The notes below the pieces were generated by a model. That model was not told where the DNA came from. It searched no databases and was given only the letters and a program-made list of their open reading frames with translations. A DNA stretch of 45,139 nt from Treponema sp. UBA4873 (GTDB lineage: Bacteria; Spirochaetota; Spirochaetia; Treponematales; Treponemataceae), in assembly GCA_002399405.1 (NCBI GenBank), contig DHDP01000021.1:1-45139 (forward strand), in the 5' to 3' direction. Below, one piece after another: positions 1-8,667 of this stretch; position 1 is the stretch's first letter; every line of letters begins with the position of its first letter. The translations under genes were made by a program, and so were the position numbers.

Positions 1-274
1 CAAAATATATTCCTATATTTTGCCGTGCTGTTCCGCTTTCCTCCTTTTTGTGAAGCCGCACGGCTTTCTTGACCATAGCGGTTTTATTTGTTACAGCGTA
101 TACCGAAAAATAATCCTCAGAGCGGAAAAAATCCGTGTGCGAATTTCGTCTATTCTGGCGAGCCGGGGTATACGGATTTTTTCTGCGTAAGCGGACTGTT
201 TTTCGATACAAGGTGACACAACAAAATATTTATGAAAATCGTGATACGCCGTATATATTTTACCGTACATTTTT
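1..274. other. Intergenic stretch with no recognised gene
   Basis: No open frame with a plausible start, ribosome site or recognisable protein was found here on either strand, and no tRNA-like or terminator-like fold stands out. An in-frame extension of the downstream phosphatase to position 135 exists, but its translation is Arg/Phe-rich and unlike the family, so it is taken as non-coding upstream DNA. Confidence 0.5.
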
Positions 275-304
275 TCCCAAAAATCAGCAAAACAGAGTTA
301 TAAT
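275..304 (+). promoter_or_regulatory. Candidate promoter of the PP2C phosphatase
   Basis: A perfect TATAAT lies at 299-304, 28 bases before the ATG at 333. The -35 element is poor (TCCCAA at 275-280, 18-bp spacer). The transcript would start near 311 and carry the GAGGAG ribosome site at 321-326. Confidence 0.4.
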
Positions 305-332
305 ACTGTTAGTTTTTTATGAGGAGAATTGT

Positions 333-1595
333 ATGGGCGACACAGAAAACACTTTTATAGATGAAAGCTTTTTTACCGGCGAAGAAGAAAAAACGCAGGA
401 AAACGATGCTATTTCTTCGCTCCAGAACACTTTTTCGCAAAAGCAGATAGGTTCCATTGCAAAATACGTGGAACCGGTAAGCGGCAACAGTCCTATAGAA
501 AATCTTATAGAGATGTTCAAACAACAGGAGGACCTGCTCGCTGTTCCTGTCGAGGAATACGACCATGTTGTCGGCGTCATAGACCGGAAAACGGCGGCGG
601 CGGCGACAAATACGGCGTGGAAGCGCTTTACTTCAAAGAACGTCATCGACTACACGCAGCGCGTCTCGACTATTCTCTATGCGCATGATTTTATAGAAAA
701 AACGCTCCAGAAAGTATCCGACATAAACAGGGAATACGGCATCATCTACTTCCCTGTGTTCAACAACAGAAGTTTCTACGGAATTGTCTCGCTCGACAGC
801 TTTCTTTCGCGCATTGCGGAAATCAGAGAACAGGATCTTGAAAAAGCGAGTCTTATTCAGCGCAATTATTTTCCGGATTCGTCGGTTACTGCGGCGCTCC
901 CGTATAAATTTCAGGCGTGGAACAAAATGGCAAACGCGCTCGGCGGCGATTTTTATCAGCTGTATCCCGTTTCCGATTCGAAAAGCCTCATCTGCTGTTT
1001 CGACGTCTCGGGCAAAAACGTCGCAGCGTCTCTTTTAACAATTGCGCTTGGCTCGTTCTTCAAAACGCTTCCGCTGCTTGCAAAAAAAGAGGATAATCCG
1101 TCGCTCATACTTTCGCAGCTCGACGACTATCTTCAGCAGTCTGTACCGTCGGGAAATTTCATCACCGCCGTCGTCTGCTTTGCGGATCTGAGCGGCAGCA
1201 AACTGTATATTTACAACTGCGGCCATACTGTTACGTATCTGCTCTATAAAGACGCACCCTCCTCTCAGGGAGGAAAGCTCGCGGCGATAAAACCGGAGCT
1301 TCCGCCGCTCGGAATGGGTGCGGTAAAATCAGCTCTGGAAAATGCACCGAAACAGCCGTTCACCGTCGTACCGCTGAAAAAAGGCATCCACCTTGATTTA
1401 TACACAGACGGTTTCACCGACATGAAAAACGACGACGGTCTGCGGTACGAGGACGACCTTGCAAAAAAATTCTTCATCAAACTGTACGGCGTAAACGACA
1501 ATGACGTATGCACGACGATTGAGCACACTGTTTCTTCGTGGATTCAGAACGCGATGATTCCCGACGACATTACTGTTATCGACGTGAGGTTCTGA
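333..1595 (+). CDS. RsbU/SpoIIE-type PP2C serine phosphatase with N-terminal CBS-like region
   Basis: Predicted cytoplasmic Mn/Mg-dependent protein phosphatase of the SpoIIE/RsbU group, 420 residues. The ATG at 333 is chosen because GAGGAG sits 6 bases upstream. The catalytic domain covers about residues 185-420: GGDFY at 204-208, Asp224 in DVSGKN, DG at 359-360 in YTDGFTD, and DD at 411-412 in the final DDITVIDV, which are the metal-binding acids of the family. Residues 40-165 look like a pair of CBS-type repeats, each ending in a V-G-(V/I)-(I/V) strand, followed by the helical linker (REQDLEKASLIQRNYFP) that precedes the phosphatase in RsbU proteins. In known systems such enzymes dephosphorylate an anti-sigma-factor antagonist. 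No such partner gene is nearby, so the target is unknown. It converges on the mannan operon end. Confidence 0.85.
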   Translation: MGDTENTFIDESFFTGEEEKTQENDAISSLQNTFSQKQIGSIAKYVEPVSGNSPIENLIEMFKQQEDLLAVPVEEYDHVVGVIDRKTAAAATNTAWKRFTSKNVIDYTQRVSTILYAHDFIEKTLQKVSDINREYGIIYFPVFNNRSFYGIVSLDSFLSRIAEIREQDLEKASLIQRNYFPDSSVTAALPYKFQAWNKMANALGGDFYQLYPVSDSKSLICCFDVSGKNVAASLLTIALGSFFKTLPLLAKKEDNPSLILSQLDDYLQQSVPSGNFITAVVCFADLSGSKLYIYNCGHTVTYLLYKDAPSSQGGKLAAIKPELPPLGMGAVKSALENAPKQPFTVVPLKKGIHLDLYTDGFTDMKNDDGLRYEDDLAKKFFIKLYGVNDNDVCTTIEHTVSSWIQNAMIPDDITVIDVRF

Positions 1596-1638
1596 AAACA
1601 GACAGTTCTTCACAAACGGACACCGACCGCACAGTCTC

Positions 1639-2101
1639 TTACCATGCGTGTCCCTGCAGCGTCACTTTTTCTTTTATGAGCGATTCGAGTTCGCCGGCCG
1701 TTTTTTCATGCGTGTCTGCGCGCGGATTTCCCGGAGCATATTCAGATATGCCTGTTCAAAATCGGCAGGAAACGTTTTGCGCTCATTCTGTGTCCGGCCG
1801 AAATCGTTCTGGCCGAGATTTACCACGACGATGTCGGGCGTTCTGCCGCTGAAATCATACTCGGCGCCCGACGGAGAACAGTACAGATTTCTCCAGGCCT
1901 TCGACATGACGACGTCGTTCCAGCTTACGCACACACCGGTTCCGCCGACGGAAATATCAGACAGTTCCGCGCCGAGGAACGTGTCGGCTGTATGCGCTTT
2001 ACGACTTTCTCAAAACCCGTATGCACGTCCTGTGCCGCTGCAGCGCACGACAAGACAGAACAAACAGCCGCGATACCAGTTATGCGTTTATATCCCTTCA
2101 T
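1639..2101 (-). pseudogene. Decayed SGNH/CE2-like acetyl esterase, two internal deletions
   Basis: Three reading frames must be joined to recover one SGNH esterase. Frame A starts at ATG 2101, overlapping the TGA of the upstream esterase as ATGA, and encodes a signal peptide (MKGYKRITGIAAVCSVLSCA) running to about 1990. Frame B, about 1990-1712, encodes the middle of the hydrolase, including LGAELSDISVGG, PDIVVVNLGQNDF (block III) and AYLNMLREIRAQ. Frame C, 1710-1639, encodes HEKTAGELESLIKEKV, the usual C-terminal helix just after the catalytic His. The segment with the nucleophilic Ser (GDSIT) is missing between A and B, and the stretch with the catalytic His-Pro between B and C. It is about 460 bp where an intact gene would need roughly 700-1100. 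It cannot be catalytic. The ATGA overlap shows it was once the translationally coupled last gene of the mannan operon. Confidence 0.75.
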
Positions 2102-3309
2102 TTTTCCAGCCCCGTCTTTCCGGCTGCAACAATACCGGTAATATTTGCGGAACTGCCCGCCCTGCCGCGTTTCTTCACGGCGATGTGGAGCACGTACGTT
2201 TCTTCCGACGGGCCGCTTATTATTTCCCGGTATGCCCATCCGAGATAACCTCTGCGGATGCTGCTGAAACATTCAAGCAGCACGTGCTGCGAATCGGTTC
2301 CGTCAGGCTTCGTTACCCACGCATCGGCGTTGCGGAACGTATCGCTTTCGCAGTACGTAACACCGATCGACGAGCCCGTTACTTTGAACGTCATGACTGC
2401 GTCGGGATTATCAGTCTGCCATCCCTGTTTCGCCTGTCCGTGCTGAACCCATTCGGAATGAACCGGGCTGCCTTTCCGCCAGCCGGTGTTCGTCTCAGGT
2501 TTTTTGTCGTCCATCGAATAATACGTTACGTACTGGAAGCCTGTGTCGGTAAGCGCTTTCGGCAGCTCCTTAACGGGAGACGGAATTGCATTATCGGAAG
2601 GAAGGCTGTCGTAATACGACGAGAGCTTCGCCGTTATGTACTTCGCAATCGACTCGTGGCCTGCGTTGTTCGGATGAATCGTTTCCTCTCCGTCGAAGAA
2701 TTTGTTCCAGTCGGTGTTCTTATTTTCCGCCGTAACGCTGTCCTTCCAGCTCACAAACGGAATATGGTAATATCCGCAGACAGGCTGCTGTTCGTACTGC
2801 TGCCCCGCGTACGGCGGCTTCCGCTCGTTCACAAACAGCGCTAAAACAGCACAATCGGTTCCGTCCATAATCTGACGGATAACGCCTTCATACGTTCTGC
2901 GTCGCACTTTCGGGTCAAGCCACTGATCGTTCATTGCAAACTCCAGAATGACAAGATCGGGATTGAACGCCGCAACATGGTCCTTTATGCGGACTGATGC
3001 AAACGCGGAATCAGTTCCGCTTACGCCTTCGTTCATGTAACGGAGTCTGCTTCCGGTACGCGCGGCTTTTTCGCCGAACCATCTGCCGGTGAGCGACGCC
3101 CAGCTGTTTTCTGTAATGGGACCGGAAGCGTATCCCGTCGTGATGGAACCGCCGAGCGCAATAACAGTGACGGGTTCTCCACGCCGCAGTTTTGCAAGTA
3201 CATTCTGAATGCGCACTTCCGGTTTTTCGTTCATATACGCAGTATCTCCCTCCGCCGCAAGCGGAAACAGCAGCAGACACACGACCACTGCAATACATAT
3301 TTTTTTCAT
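2098..3309 (-). CDS. Secreted SGNH/GDSL-type esterase with C-terminal beta-domain
   Basis: Predicted exported carbohydrate esterase, 403 residues, probably removing acetyl groups from mannan. A signal peptide covers about residues 1-20. The SGNH hydrolase domain (about 45-232) shows the nucleophile Ser55 in GGSIT, the block II-like NEGVSGTD at 93-100, Asn127 in FAMND and His212 in IHPNNAGH. The residue three before His212, usually Asp, is Glu209. Residues 245-400 form an extra beta-rich domain with many aromatic residues and may bind glycan. The start follows GGAGA nine bases upstream. It lies 3 bases after the mannanase stop and overlaps the pseudogene start, so it is co-transcribed with both. 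The substrate is inferred from neighbours only. Confidence 0.8.
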   Translation of the reverse strand: MKKICIAVVVCLLLFPLAAEGDTAYMNEKPEVRIQNVLAKLRRGEPVTVIALGGSITTGYASGPITENSWASLTGRWFGEKAARTGSRLRYMNEGVSGTDSAFASVRIKDHVAAFNPDLVILEFAMNDQWLDPKVRRRTYEGVIRQIMDGTDCAVLALFVNERKPPYAGQQYEQQPVCGYYHIPFVSWKDSVTAENKNTDWNKFFDGEETIHPNNAGHESIAKYITAKLSSYYDSLPSDNAIPSPVKELPKALTDTGFQYVTYYSMDDKKPETNTGWRKGSPVHSEWVQHGQAKQGWQTDNPDAVMTFKVTGSSIGVTYCESDTFRNADAWVTKPDGTDSQHVLLECFSSIRRGYLGWAYREIISGPSEETYVLHIAVKKRGRAGSSANITGIVAAGKTGLEK

Positions 3310-3312
3310 CGT

Positions 3313-4785
3313 CTATTTCTCCGATTGTTTATCGTTTGCAAAAGACGGCAGTTCGTCACGCGTAATAACATACTCGTTTGCGTAATACCGTTTGAACGTC
3401 TCCTCGTCGGTATATTCGCCCGAATATTTTCCCTGCTTCGTCACCGCAAATTCTCCGTTCCACGTGCAGAAGTACGACCACGGTGCTGATCCCTCCGCAA
3501 GTTTTTCTATATCGGGCAGCGTGCCGTTCTCGGAAAACGCAAGCAGCTTCGGGCGTTCGCTGCACGACTGCATGAGCGACAGTATGTCCTGCTGGTCCGA
3601 ATATTCGCGTTTCTTCGGGTAAATGTCGTACGATACGATATCCGCATATCCGTCGCCGGGATACCATTCAGGATTCTGTCCGTTCCACACCCAGATAAGA
3701 TTGTTCAATTTATGATAGTTCTGCAGCCTGTCGAACACAAGTTCGTACAGCCGTATGTAATTATCCTTCCCCTTCGAGCCCCACCAGAACCACGCACCGC
3801 TTGCCTCGTGCAGAGGCCTCCACAGAACGGGTACTCCTGCATCCTGCAGTATTTTGAGCTGCCCGGCAATCACGTCGATATCGCGAAGCAGAAACTTGTA
3901 TTCTCCGCTGTTGCGATCGTCGAGGCCCTTAACAAAATCGAACGTCGTTGCGGCAGGACGGAACCCTTCATACCAGTGTTTGTCCGGTTCGTCTTTATTG
4001 ACAAGACCGGACGGTGCATTCCAGTGCCAGCATGCCGCGACAATGCCGCCTGCCTGCCACCATTTGAGCGCCTCTGTCGTCGCAGTACCGCGCGCTCCGT
4101 ATGCGGCGCGTGAAGGCGAATAGTCTATAAAATCGATTCCGAGTACTGCCGGATATTTTCCCGTCGCATCCGCAATTGCCTTTATCTCCGGAGTCCGCGT
4201 ATAAATCTGCTGGCCCGAAAGAATTCCCTTTCCGCGCATTGAACACAGATACTCATACAGCGCCCGTGATTCGGATGAAGGATTCTTCGTAACGAGCGGA
4301 GGCAGATCGGCCGCCTGTGTATTGCCGGCTTCGTCCGCCGGTTGCAGTTCAATATAGTCGAGCATCCACTTTCCTCCGAGACCGGTAATATAAAAGACAT
4401 GATCGCCTTTCGGTAAATATACGGACGCGTTCGCCTGCACGCTTCCGAACTGTCCTGAAGGAGGAAGACGCTGAGAACAGACATACGTATTTTCGTCGCA
4501 TTCAATCTTCACGCGCGACGGCACAGGCTGTCCCGGAATGTTCAAGATTCTGAGAGCAACAGCATACGTACCGTTCTGAGAGGTTGCCACGGGTATGCCG
4601 ACTGAACTCTGATCGTAGCTCAGGAACTCAACGTACCCGTCTCCCGAATAACCGCCCTGATCCGCCTTCATTTCCACACTGTAATAATCACCGCGTTCGG
4701 CTTCATATTTCTGTGCGAACGAGGGGGAAGCAGACATGCATGCACAGAACACGACTGTTTTTCCGATTATCGATTGTATACGCAT
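3313..4785 (-). CDS. GH26 endo-beta-1,4-mannanase with N-terminal CBM35-like domain
   Basis: Predicted secreted endo-mannanase, 490 residues. The ATG at 4785 is preferred over an upstream TTG because AAGGAG stands six bases before it. A signal peptide spans residues 1-25. Residues 26-150 resemble a CBM35 mannan-binding beta-sandwich (it starts KYEAERGDY and ends with KWMLDYIELQP). The GH26 (beta/alpha)8 domain follows (about 168-488). The acid/base is Glu327 in WRPLHEASGAWFWWG, a hallmark of GH26, and the nucleophile is Glu419 in AFSENG. There is no lipobox, so it is probably periplasmic or released. It follows the second solute-binding protein gene and precedes the esterase gene by 3 bases, forming an extracellular cutting and deacetylating unit. 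GH26 assignment is firm; activity on mannan is the family norm. Confidence 0.93.
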   Translation of the reverse strand: MRIQSIIGKTVVFCACMSASPSFAQKYEAERGDYYSVEMKADQGGYSGDGYVEFLSYDQSSVGIPVATSQNGTYAVALRILNIPGQPVPSRVKIECDENTYVCSQRLPPSGQFGSVQANASVYLPKGDHVFYITGLGGKWMLDYIELQPADEAGNTQAADLPPLVTKNPSSESRALYEYLCSMRGKGILSGQQIYTRTPEIKAIADATGKYPAVLGIDFIDYSPSRAAYGARGTATTEALKWWQAGGIVAACWHWNAPSGLVNKDEPDKHWYEGFRPAATTFDFVKGLDDRNSGEYKFLLRDIDVIAGQLKILQDAGVPVLWRPLHEASGAWFWWGSKGKDNYIRLYELVFDRLQNYHKLNNLIWVWNGQNPEWYPGDGYADIVSYDIYPKKREYSDQQDILSLMQSCSERPKLLAFSENGTLPDIEKLAEGSAPWSYFCTWNGEFAVTKQGKYSGEYTDEETFKRYYANEYVITRDELPSFANDKQSEK

Positions 4786-4812
4786 ATGCAACTCCTTGTC
4801 CGCATACGTTGC

Positions 4813-4844
4813 GGTGCAGCAAAATAATAAAATCCTGCTGTACC
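4813..4844 (-). promoter_or_regulatory. Intercistronic stem-loop between binding-protein and mannanase genes
   Basis: A 9-bp inverted repeat (GGTGCAGCA / TGCTGTACC, one A-C mismatch) has a 14-base AT-rich loop. An outer 6-bp pairing (4807-4812 with 4864-4869) can extend it. There is no U-tract, so it is more likely an mRNA-stability or processing element separating the abundant binding-protein message from the mannanase message than a full terminator. Confidence 0.4.
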
Positions 4845-4874
4845 TTTGATTTGAGCTTTTTATGCAACGCCCGA

Positions 4875-6632
4875 TTATTTGCCGGAATCTTTTTCGGAAA
4901 TAACAAGATTGCCTACGACAAAATCATTCATATTGTGACCGCCTATCTTCAACCCTATTTTTCCGTTCCGAAGAATGCCTGTTATGTATTTCGTAACGTG
5001 AATCACTTCACCCGCGTCCGAAATATTCTGCGTGTTCCATCCCCACTGATTCGCATCGTCGCCGAAGGCCTGAATGAACACGTATGCTCCGTCACCCGGT
5101 TTTTTGAGCGCTTTTACATCGAAATCGATTTTATACTCACGCCATCCGACAAGCGCCACGTTTTTTGTGTCGCTGATTGTGGCCGTAATATCCTGCCCGT
5201 CCTTCGTATAATCCATGGAAATTTTAAGGCCGCCTTTCCCGTCAATCGTATCCTTTCCTGTAGCCTGAGAAAGTTTGACACTTTTCTGTTTGTCCGGTTC
5301 GTATGCAGGGAAATACGAAACTTCCCTTTCGTTGTTGAATTTGAGCGATATTGTTTTAAACGGCAGCCGCTCGATTTTTTCCATAGGTTTGCTTGCGTCC
5401 GCAATGAGTGCGGCCGCTTTCGGCGTATACGCAGCAATCGCTGTCGACGGAGCATTGCCCGTCCATATGATTTCACCGAGAAAATCGTTCATAATGTCCA
5501 CAAGCGCGCTGTCCGTCGTTCCCGGATACCATGCTTTCTTCGCCATATCGGAAGTCATGTCGAGCACTTCCTGCGGCCATGTCTTCCTGCGGTTGGCGAT
5601 ATCGTCTTTATACCATTCTTCGAGACAGTAATTGATGTACTTGCCTGCATATGTCGGGTTCTTCGAACCGTTTCCGATGCCGTAACCGTCGCATTCAAAA
5701 ATATTCTGCGGATTCCTGTTGCCCGGTCCGGCCGGAAGCGGAACGTATGCGAGTTCATCGCGGCTGTCCTTAAGAATCGTTGAGGCCATATACTCGCGCT
5801 CCATGAACATTGCAAGCGTACGTTTCTGAATGCCGTCCTTTGCAATATTGTTATCCTGCTGATACCATCCTTCCTTTTTTGCCTGTTCAAGGAACGACAG
5901 CGCTTCCTGTATGCGCTGGTCTTCAAAATTCAGCGACATATTGCCTTTACCGTCGTTTTTTACAAACGACGTGCCGTTCATATATGCAAATCCCTGTGTC
6001 CACCAGTTGCCGAATCCCCAGCGGTCAATCGTACCGCTGCCGGATGTGTCTTTCGTGAGCTTTATGGCAAGCTTACGGAGATTGTCCCATGTCCATTGTC
6101 CTTTCTGATACAGCGCAAGCGGCTGCTGGCTCCCGGGGATACCCTCCTCCTCCATAAGCGTTTTATTATAAATAATAACCCAGTAATGGTTCGACGTCGT
6201 ATGCGAGGCGGCATAGTAATGACCGTTATATCTAAAACAATTATCCATTCCCTGCTTATTTATAATATGAACGCCGTCGACGACCGGATCAAGATTCACA
6301 TATTTTTCAAGCGGCTGGACATATCCCTTTATGTAGAACTTCGGAAAATCAGCATCTCTGGTAAATATGACGTCGATCGGATTTCCTGCGGCCATATACG
6401 TGAGAACCTTCGACTGCCAGTTTCCCCAGTCTCCGAGAATGAGCGTTACCTTCCCGCCCGTCTCTTTCTCGTAACGCACTTTTGCACGGACCATCGGATC
6501 CTTCGGGTTACGCGGATTCACTGCAGGACGGAATACAGTGATATCCGAACTCTCTTTCGCTGTTACGCCCGCCGGACATACGACGGCAATTGCGGCTGCA
6601 ACGAGAATCGCAGCGATTTTCATTTGTTTCAT
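4875..6632 (-). CDS. Sugar ABC transporter substrate-binding protein with C-terminal CBM-like domain
   Basis: Predicted periplasmic solute-binding protein of the family-1 (MalE/UgpB-like) type, 585 residues, which is longer than the usual 400-450. The start has AGGAGG seven bases upstream. A signal peptide covers residues 1-25; a cysteine at 19 lacks a good lipobox, so anchoring is uncertain. The binding-protein fold covers about 30-425. Residues 430-580 form an added beta-sandwich (…KISMDYTKDGQD… to …IGLKIGGHNMNDF…) that looks like a carbohydrate-binding module. It directly follows its permease pair, with a 72-bp gap, and precedes the GH26 mannanase. It is therefore the likely receptor for manno-oligosaccharides. 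The ligand is inferred. Confidence 0.85.
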   Translation of the reverse strand: MKQMKIAAILVAAAIAVVCPAGVTAKESSDITVFRPAVNPRNPKDPMVRAKVRYEKETGGKVTLILGDWGNWQSKVLTYMAAGNPIDVIFTRDADFPKFYIKGYVQPLEKYVNLDPVVDGVHIINKQGMDNCFRYNGHYYAASHTTSNHYWVIIYNKTLMEEEGIPGSQQPLALYQKGQWTWDNLRKLAIKLTKDTSGSGTIDRWGFGNWWTQGFAYMNGTSFVKNDGKGNMSLNFEDQRIQEALSFLEQAKKEGWYQQDNNIAKDGIQKRTLAMFMEREYMASTILKDSRDELAYVPLPAGPGNRNPQNIFECDGYGIGNGSKNPTYAGKYINYCLEEWYKDDIANRRKTWPQEVLDMTSDMAKKAWYPGTTDSALVDIMNDFLGEIIWTGNAPSTAIAAYTPKAAALIADASKPMEKIERLPFKTISLKFNNEREVSYFPAYEPDKQKSVKLSQATGKDTIDGKGGLKISMDYTKDGQDITATISDTKNVALVGWREYKIDFDVKALKKPGDGAYVFIQAFGDDANQWGWNTQNISDAGEVIHVTKYITGILRNGKIGLKIGGHNMNDFVVGNLVISEKDSGK

Positions 6633-6704
6633 GTTAGTTCCTCCTAAAATTTATTTCACTCATCTATATTTGCTCTCAACCGGCATACAAAAGCATCAGT
6701 CGAA

Positions 6705-7679
6705 TCAGCCTACAATTCCCGAACGCGTAATGCTTCCGGTAAAGTACTTCTGAGCAAACACATACATAACGAGCATGGGCAGAATCACGACGAAACACGC
6801 GGCCTCAAGTATGGATGATTCTCCGAGCGCTATATCCGCCGCGCTCATGCTTTCCGCAAGCAGCTGCAGGCGGTCCTGCAAAACGGTAACACCGACGGAC
6901 AGCGGATAATTGTCCACAAAAAACATGACCGACAGATAATAATCGTTCCAGTGCCACACGACGGAGAACAGCAGGATAACTATAACAATACTTCCGACGT
7001 TCGGAAGCATGATGCGTATGAACGTTCCGAACGAACCGCATCCGTCGACCCACGCAGCCTCCTCCAATTCCTTCGGCATGGACCTGAAGAACTGGCGGGC
7101 CATATAGATATACAGACCGCTGCGTATTCCCGTGCCCGTCGCCGACATAAGATAAAAAGGCCAGTTCGTGTTCAGAATGTTGACTGAGACCGGCCGCCCC
7201 TGGTTGAATATCCGCAGCAGCTGTCCGATTCCGAAGAAATCGAAAAAGTGAAACTGCACGTAGAGAGGAATAATAATGGTGGACGTCGGAACAATAATCG
7301 TGAACAGAAGAAGCGAAAACAGCACGTCGCGGCCTTTGAACTTAAAGCGCGCAAATCCGTACGCGACCATGAGGCAGACAAATACCTGAACGATAACGGA
7401 CGGTATGAGAATTGTGCACGTTTTCAGTATGGAGTCCTTAAAACCGATGAGCTGGTCCGCAAGAACGAAATTGTTGAACGTGAGCGTCTTCGGAATCCAG
7501 ATTACGGTCGGGTCGAGTCTGTCTACGGGAGAACGGAATGCGTTCGAGAGAAGAAACAAAACAGGATACAGCAGAACATACGCCATGCCGAGCAGGAACA
7601 GCGTGCGCAGAATTTTTGTTATGATATCGAGCGCTCTGTCTCCTGCTTTTTTGTTTTTGAATTTAAATCCCTGAGTCAT
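6705..7679 (-). CDS. Carbohydrate ABC transporter permease, MalG type (importer 1)
   Basis: Inner-membrane permease of the MalG/binding-protein-dependent family, 324 residues with about six transmembrane helices. The family EAA loop is visible as EEAAWVDGCGSFGTFIRIMLP, which contacts the ATPase. GGGAGG lies just before the ATG. The gene starts 13 bases after the MalF partner stop and is followed by the binding-protein gene. No ATPase gene is present in the operon, so a shared MsmK/UgpC-like ATPase elsewhere is implied. Confidence 0.92.
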   Translation of the reverse strand: MTQGFKFKNKKAGDRALDIITKILRTLFLLGMAYVLLYPVLFLLSNAFRSPVDRLDPTVIWIPKTLTFNNFVLADQLIGFKDSILKTCTILIPSVIVQVFVCLMVAYGFARFKFKGRDVLFSLLLFTIIVPTSTIIIPLYVQFHFFDFFGIGQLLRIFNQGRPVSVNILNTNWPFYLMSATGTGIRSGLYIYMARQFFRSMPKELEEAAWVDGCGSFGTFIRIMLPNVGSIVIVILLFSVVWHWNDYYLSVMFFVDNYPLSVGVTVLQDRLQLLAESMSAADIALGESSILEAACFVVILPMLVMYVFAQKYFTGSITRSGIVG

Positions 7680-7692
7680 TTTCCGCCTCCCG

Positions 7693-8661
7693 TCAGTTCA
7701 CTGCGCTGTACGCACGTTTGGACAGGACTTTGTCCGCGAAGAGTATAAGCAGCAGTACGACTGCAAAATAAATAATCGATATCGTCGTGCTGTATTCGTA
7801 TCGCCCCTGATTTACGTACGTGACAATCATGCGCATGACCTTATTCGAATAGTCGGTAAAATAATCGATAATCGAATAGATGATTGTCATGATAAGCGTC
7901 GGCGAAATAAGAACGAACGTAATCTTCCAGAATGTTTCCCATTCGGTCGCGCCCTCCATACGTGCGGCTTCATACATGCTGTCGGGTATATTGTGAAGAG
8001 CAGAAAGGAGCAGAAGAATCTGCACGCCGCTCCGCCACGTCAGATCGAATATTTGACCGACAGTCGTCGTAATCATTTTTACGAGCGGCATCCCCATCCC
8101 TGATTTTACGAGCAGTTCCGTAATGACGCCCGTCTGAAAAAGCGAGCTTGTCTGTCCGGCCCCCGTTGCGAACACGTTCTCTTTCAGAATAGTGATGACA
8201 ACGCCGGACGAAATAATGACGGGAAGGAAGAAAATCGAGCGCATGAGTGTCTTGCCGTGAAAGTCCTGCTTCAGAATCAGCGCAATGAACAGACTGAAAA
8301 AAACTATAATCGGCACCTGATATATGATGCTGCCGATTGAGCTGAATATTGCGCGCACAAAATCAGGGTCGACGGTGAATGCAGTCAGATAGTTCTCCGA
8401 ACCGACCCATTGAAATTCGAGTCCGTCGTTCGTGATAGTGATTTTCGTAAACGTATAATACAGAGATTTCACGAGCGGAACGGCAAAGAAATATACAAAT
8501 CCTATGAGCCACGGGGCTATAAAGAACCATCCGTTTCCGGACTGGCGCTCCATGAGTCCGCTCTTACGCCCCCCGTTTCGTCGCTCGCCGTTTCGGCGCT
8601 TTCTCCCCGTCCTTTTCTCAACTTTCTGTATGTTAGTATTAGTAGCTGTATTTTTTTCCAT
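7693..8661 (-). CDS. Carbohydrate ABC transporter permease, MalF type (importer 1)
   Basis: Inner-membrane permease, 322 residues. The core has the usual transmembrane helices and the EAA motif (YEAARMEGATEWETFWKI). The first 43 residues are an unusual, very basic tail rich in Arg, Asn and Gly (RKRRNGERRNGGRKSG) encoded by a short imperfect tandem repeat; a second Met at residue 37 could be an alternative start. The ATG at 8661 is supported by AGGT eight bases upstream, overlapping the stop of the preceding gene. It forms the heterodimer with the MalG-type protein encoded just downstream. Confidence 0.9.
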   Translation of the reverse strand: MEKNTATNTNIQKVEKRTGRKRRNGERRNGGRKSGLMERQSGNGWFFIAPWLIGFVYFFAVPLVKSLYYTFTKITITNDGLEFQWVGSENYLTAFTVDPDFVRAIFSSIGSIIYQVPIIVFFSLFIALILKQDFHGKTLMRSIFFLPVIISSGVVITILKENVFATGAGQTSSLFQTGVITELLVKSGMGMPLVKMITTTVGQIFDLTWRSGVQILLLLSALHNIPDSMYEAARMEGATEWETFWKITFVLISPTLIMTIIYSIIDYFTDYSNKVMRMIVTYVNQGRYEYSTTISIIYFAVVLLLILFADKVLSKRAYSAVN

Positions 8662-8667
8662 AATGTG

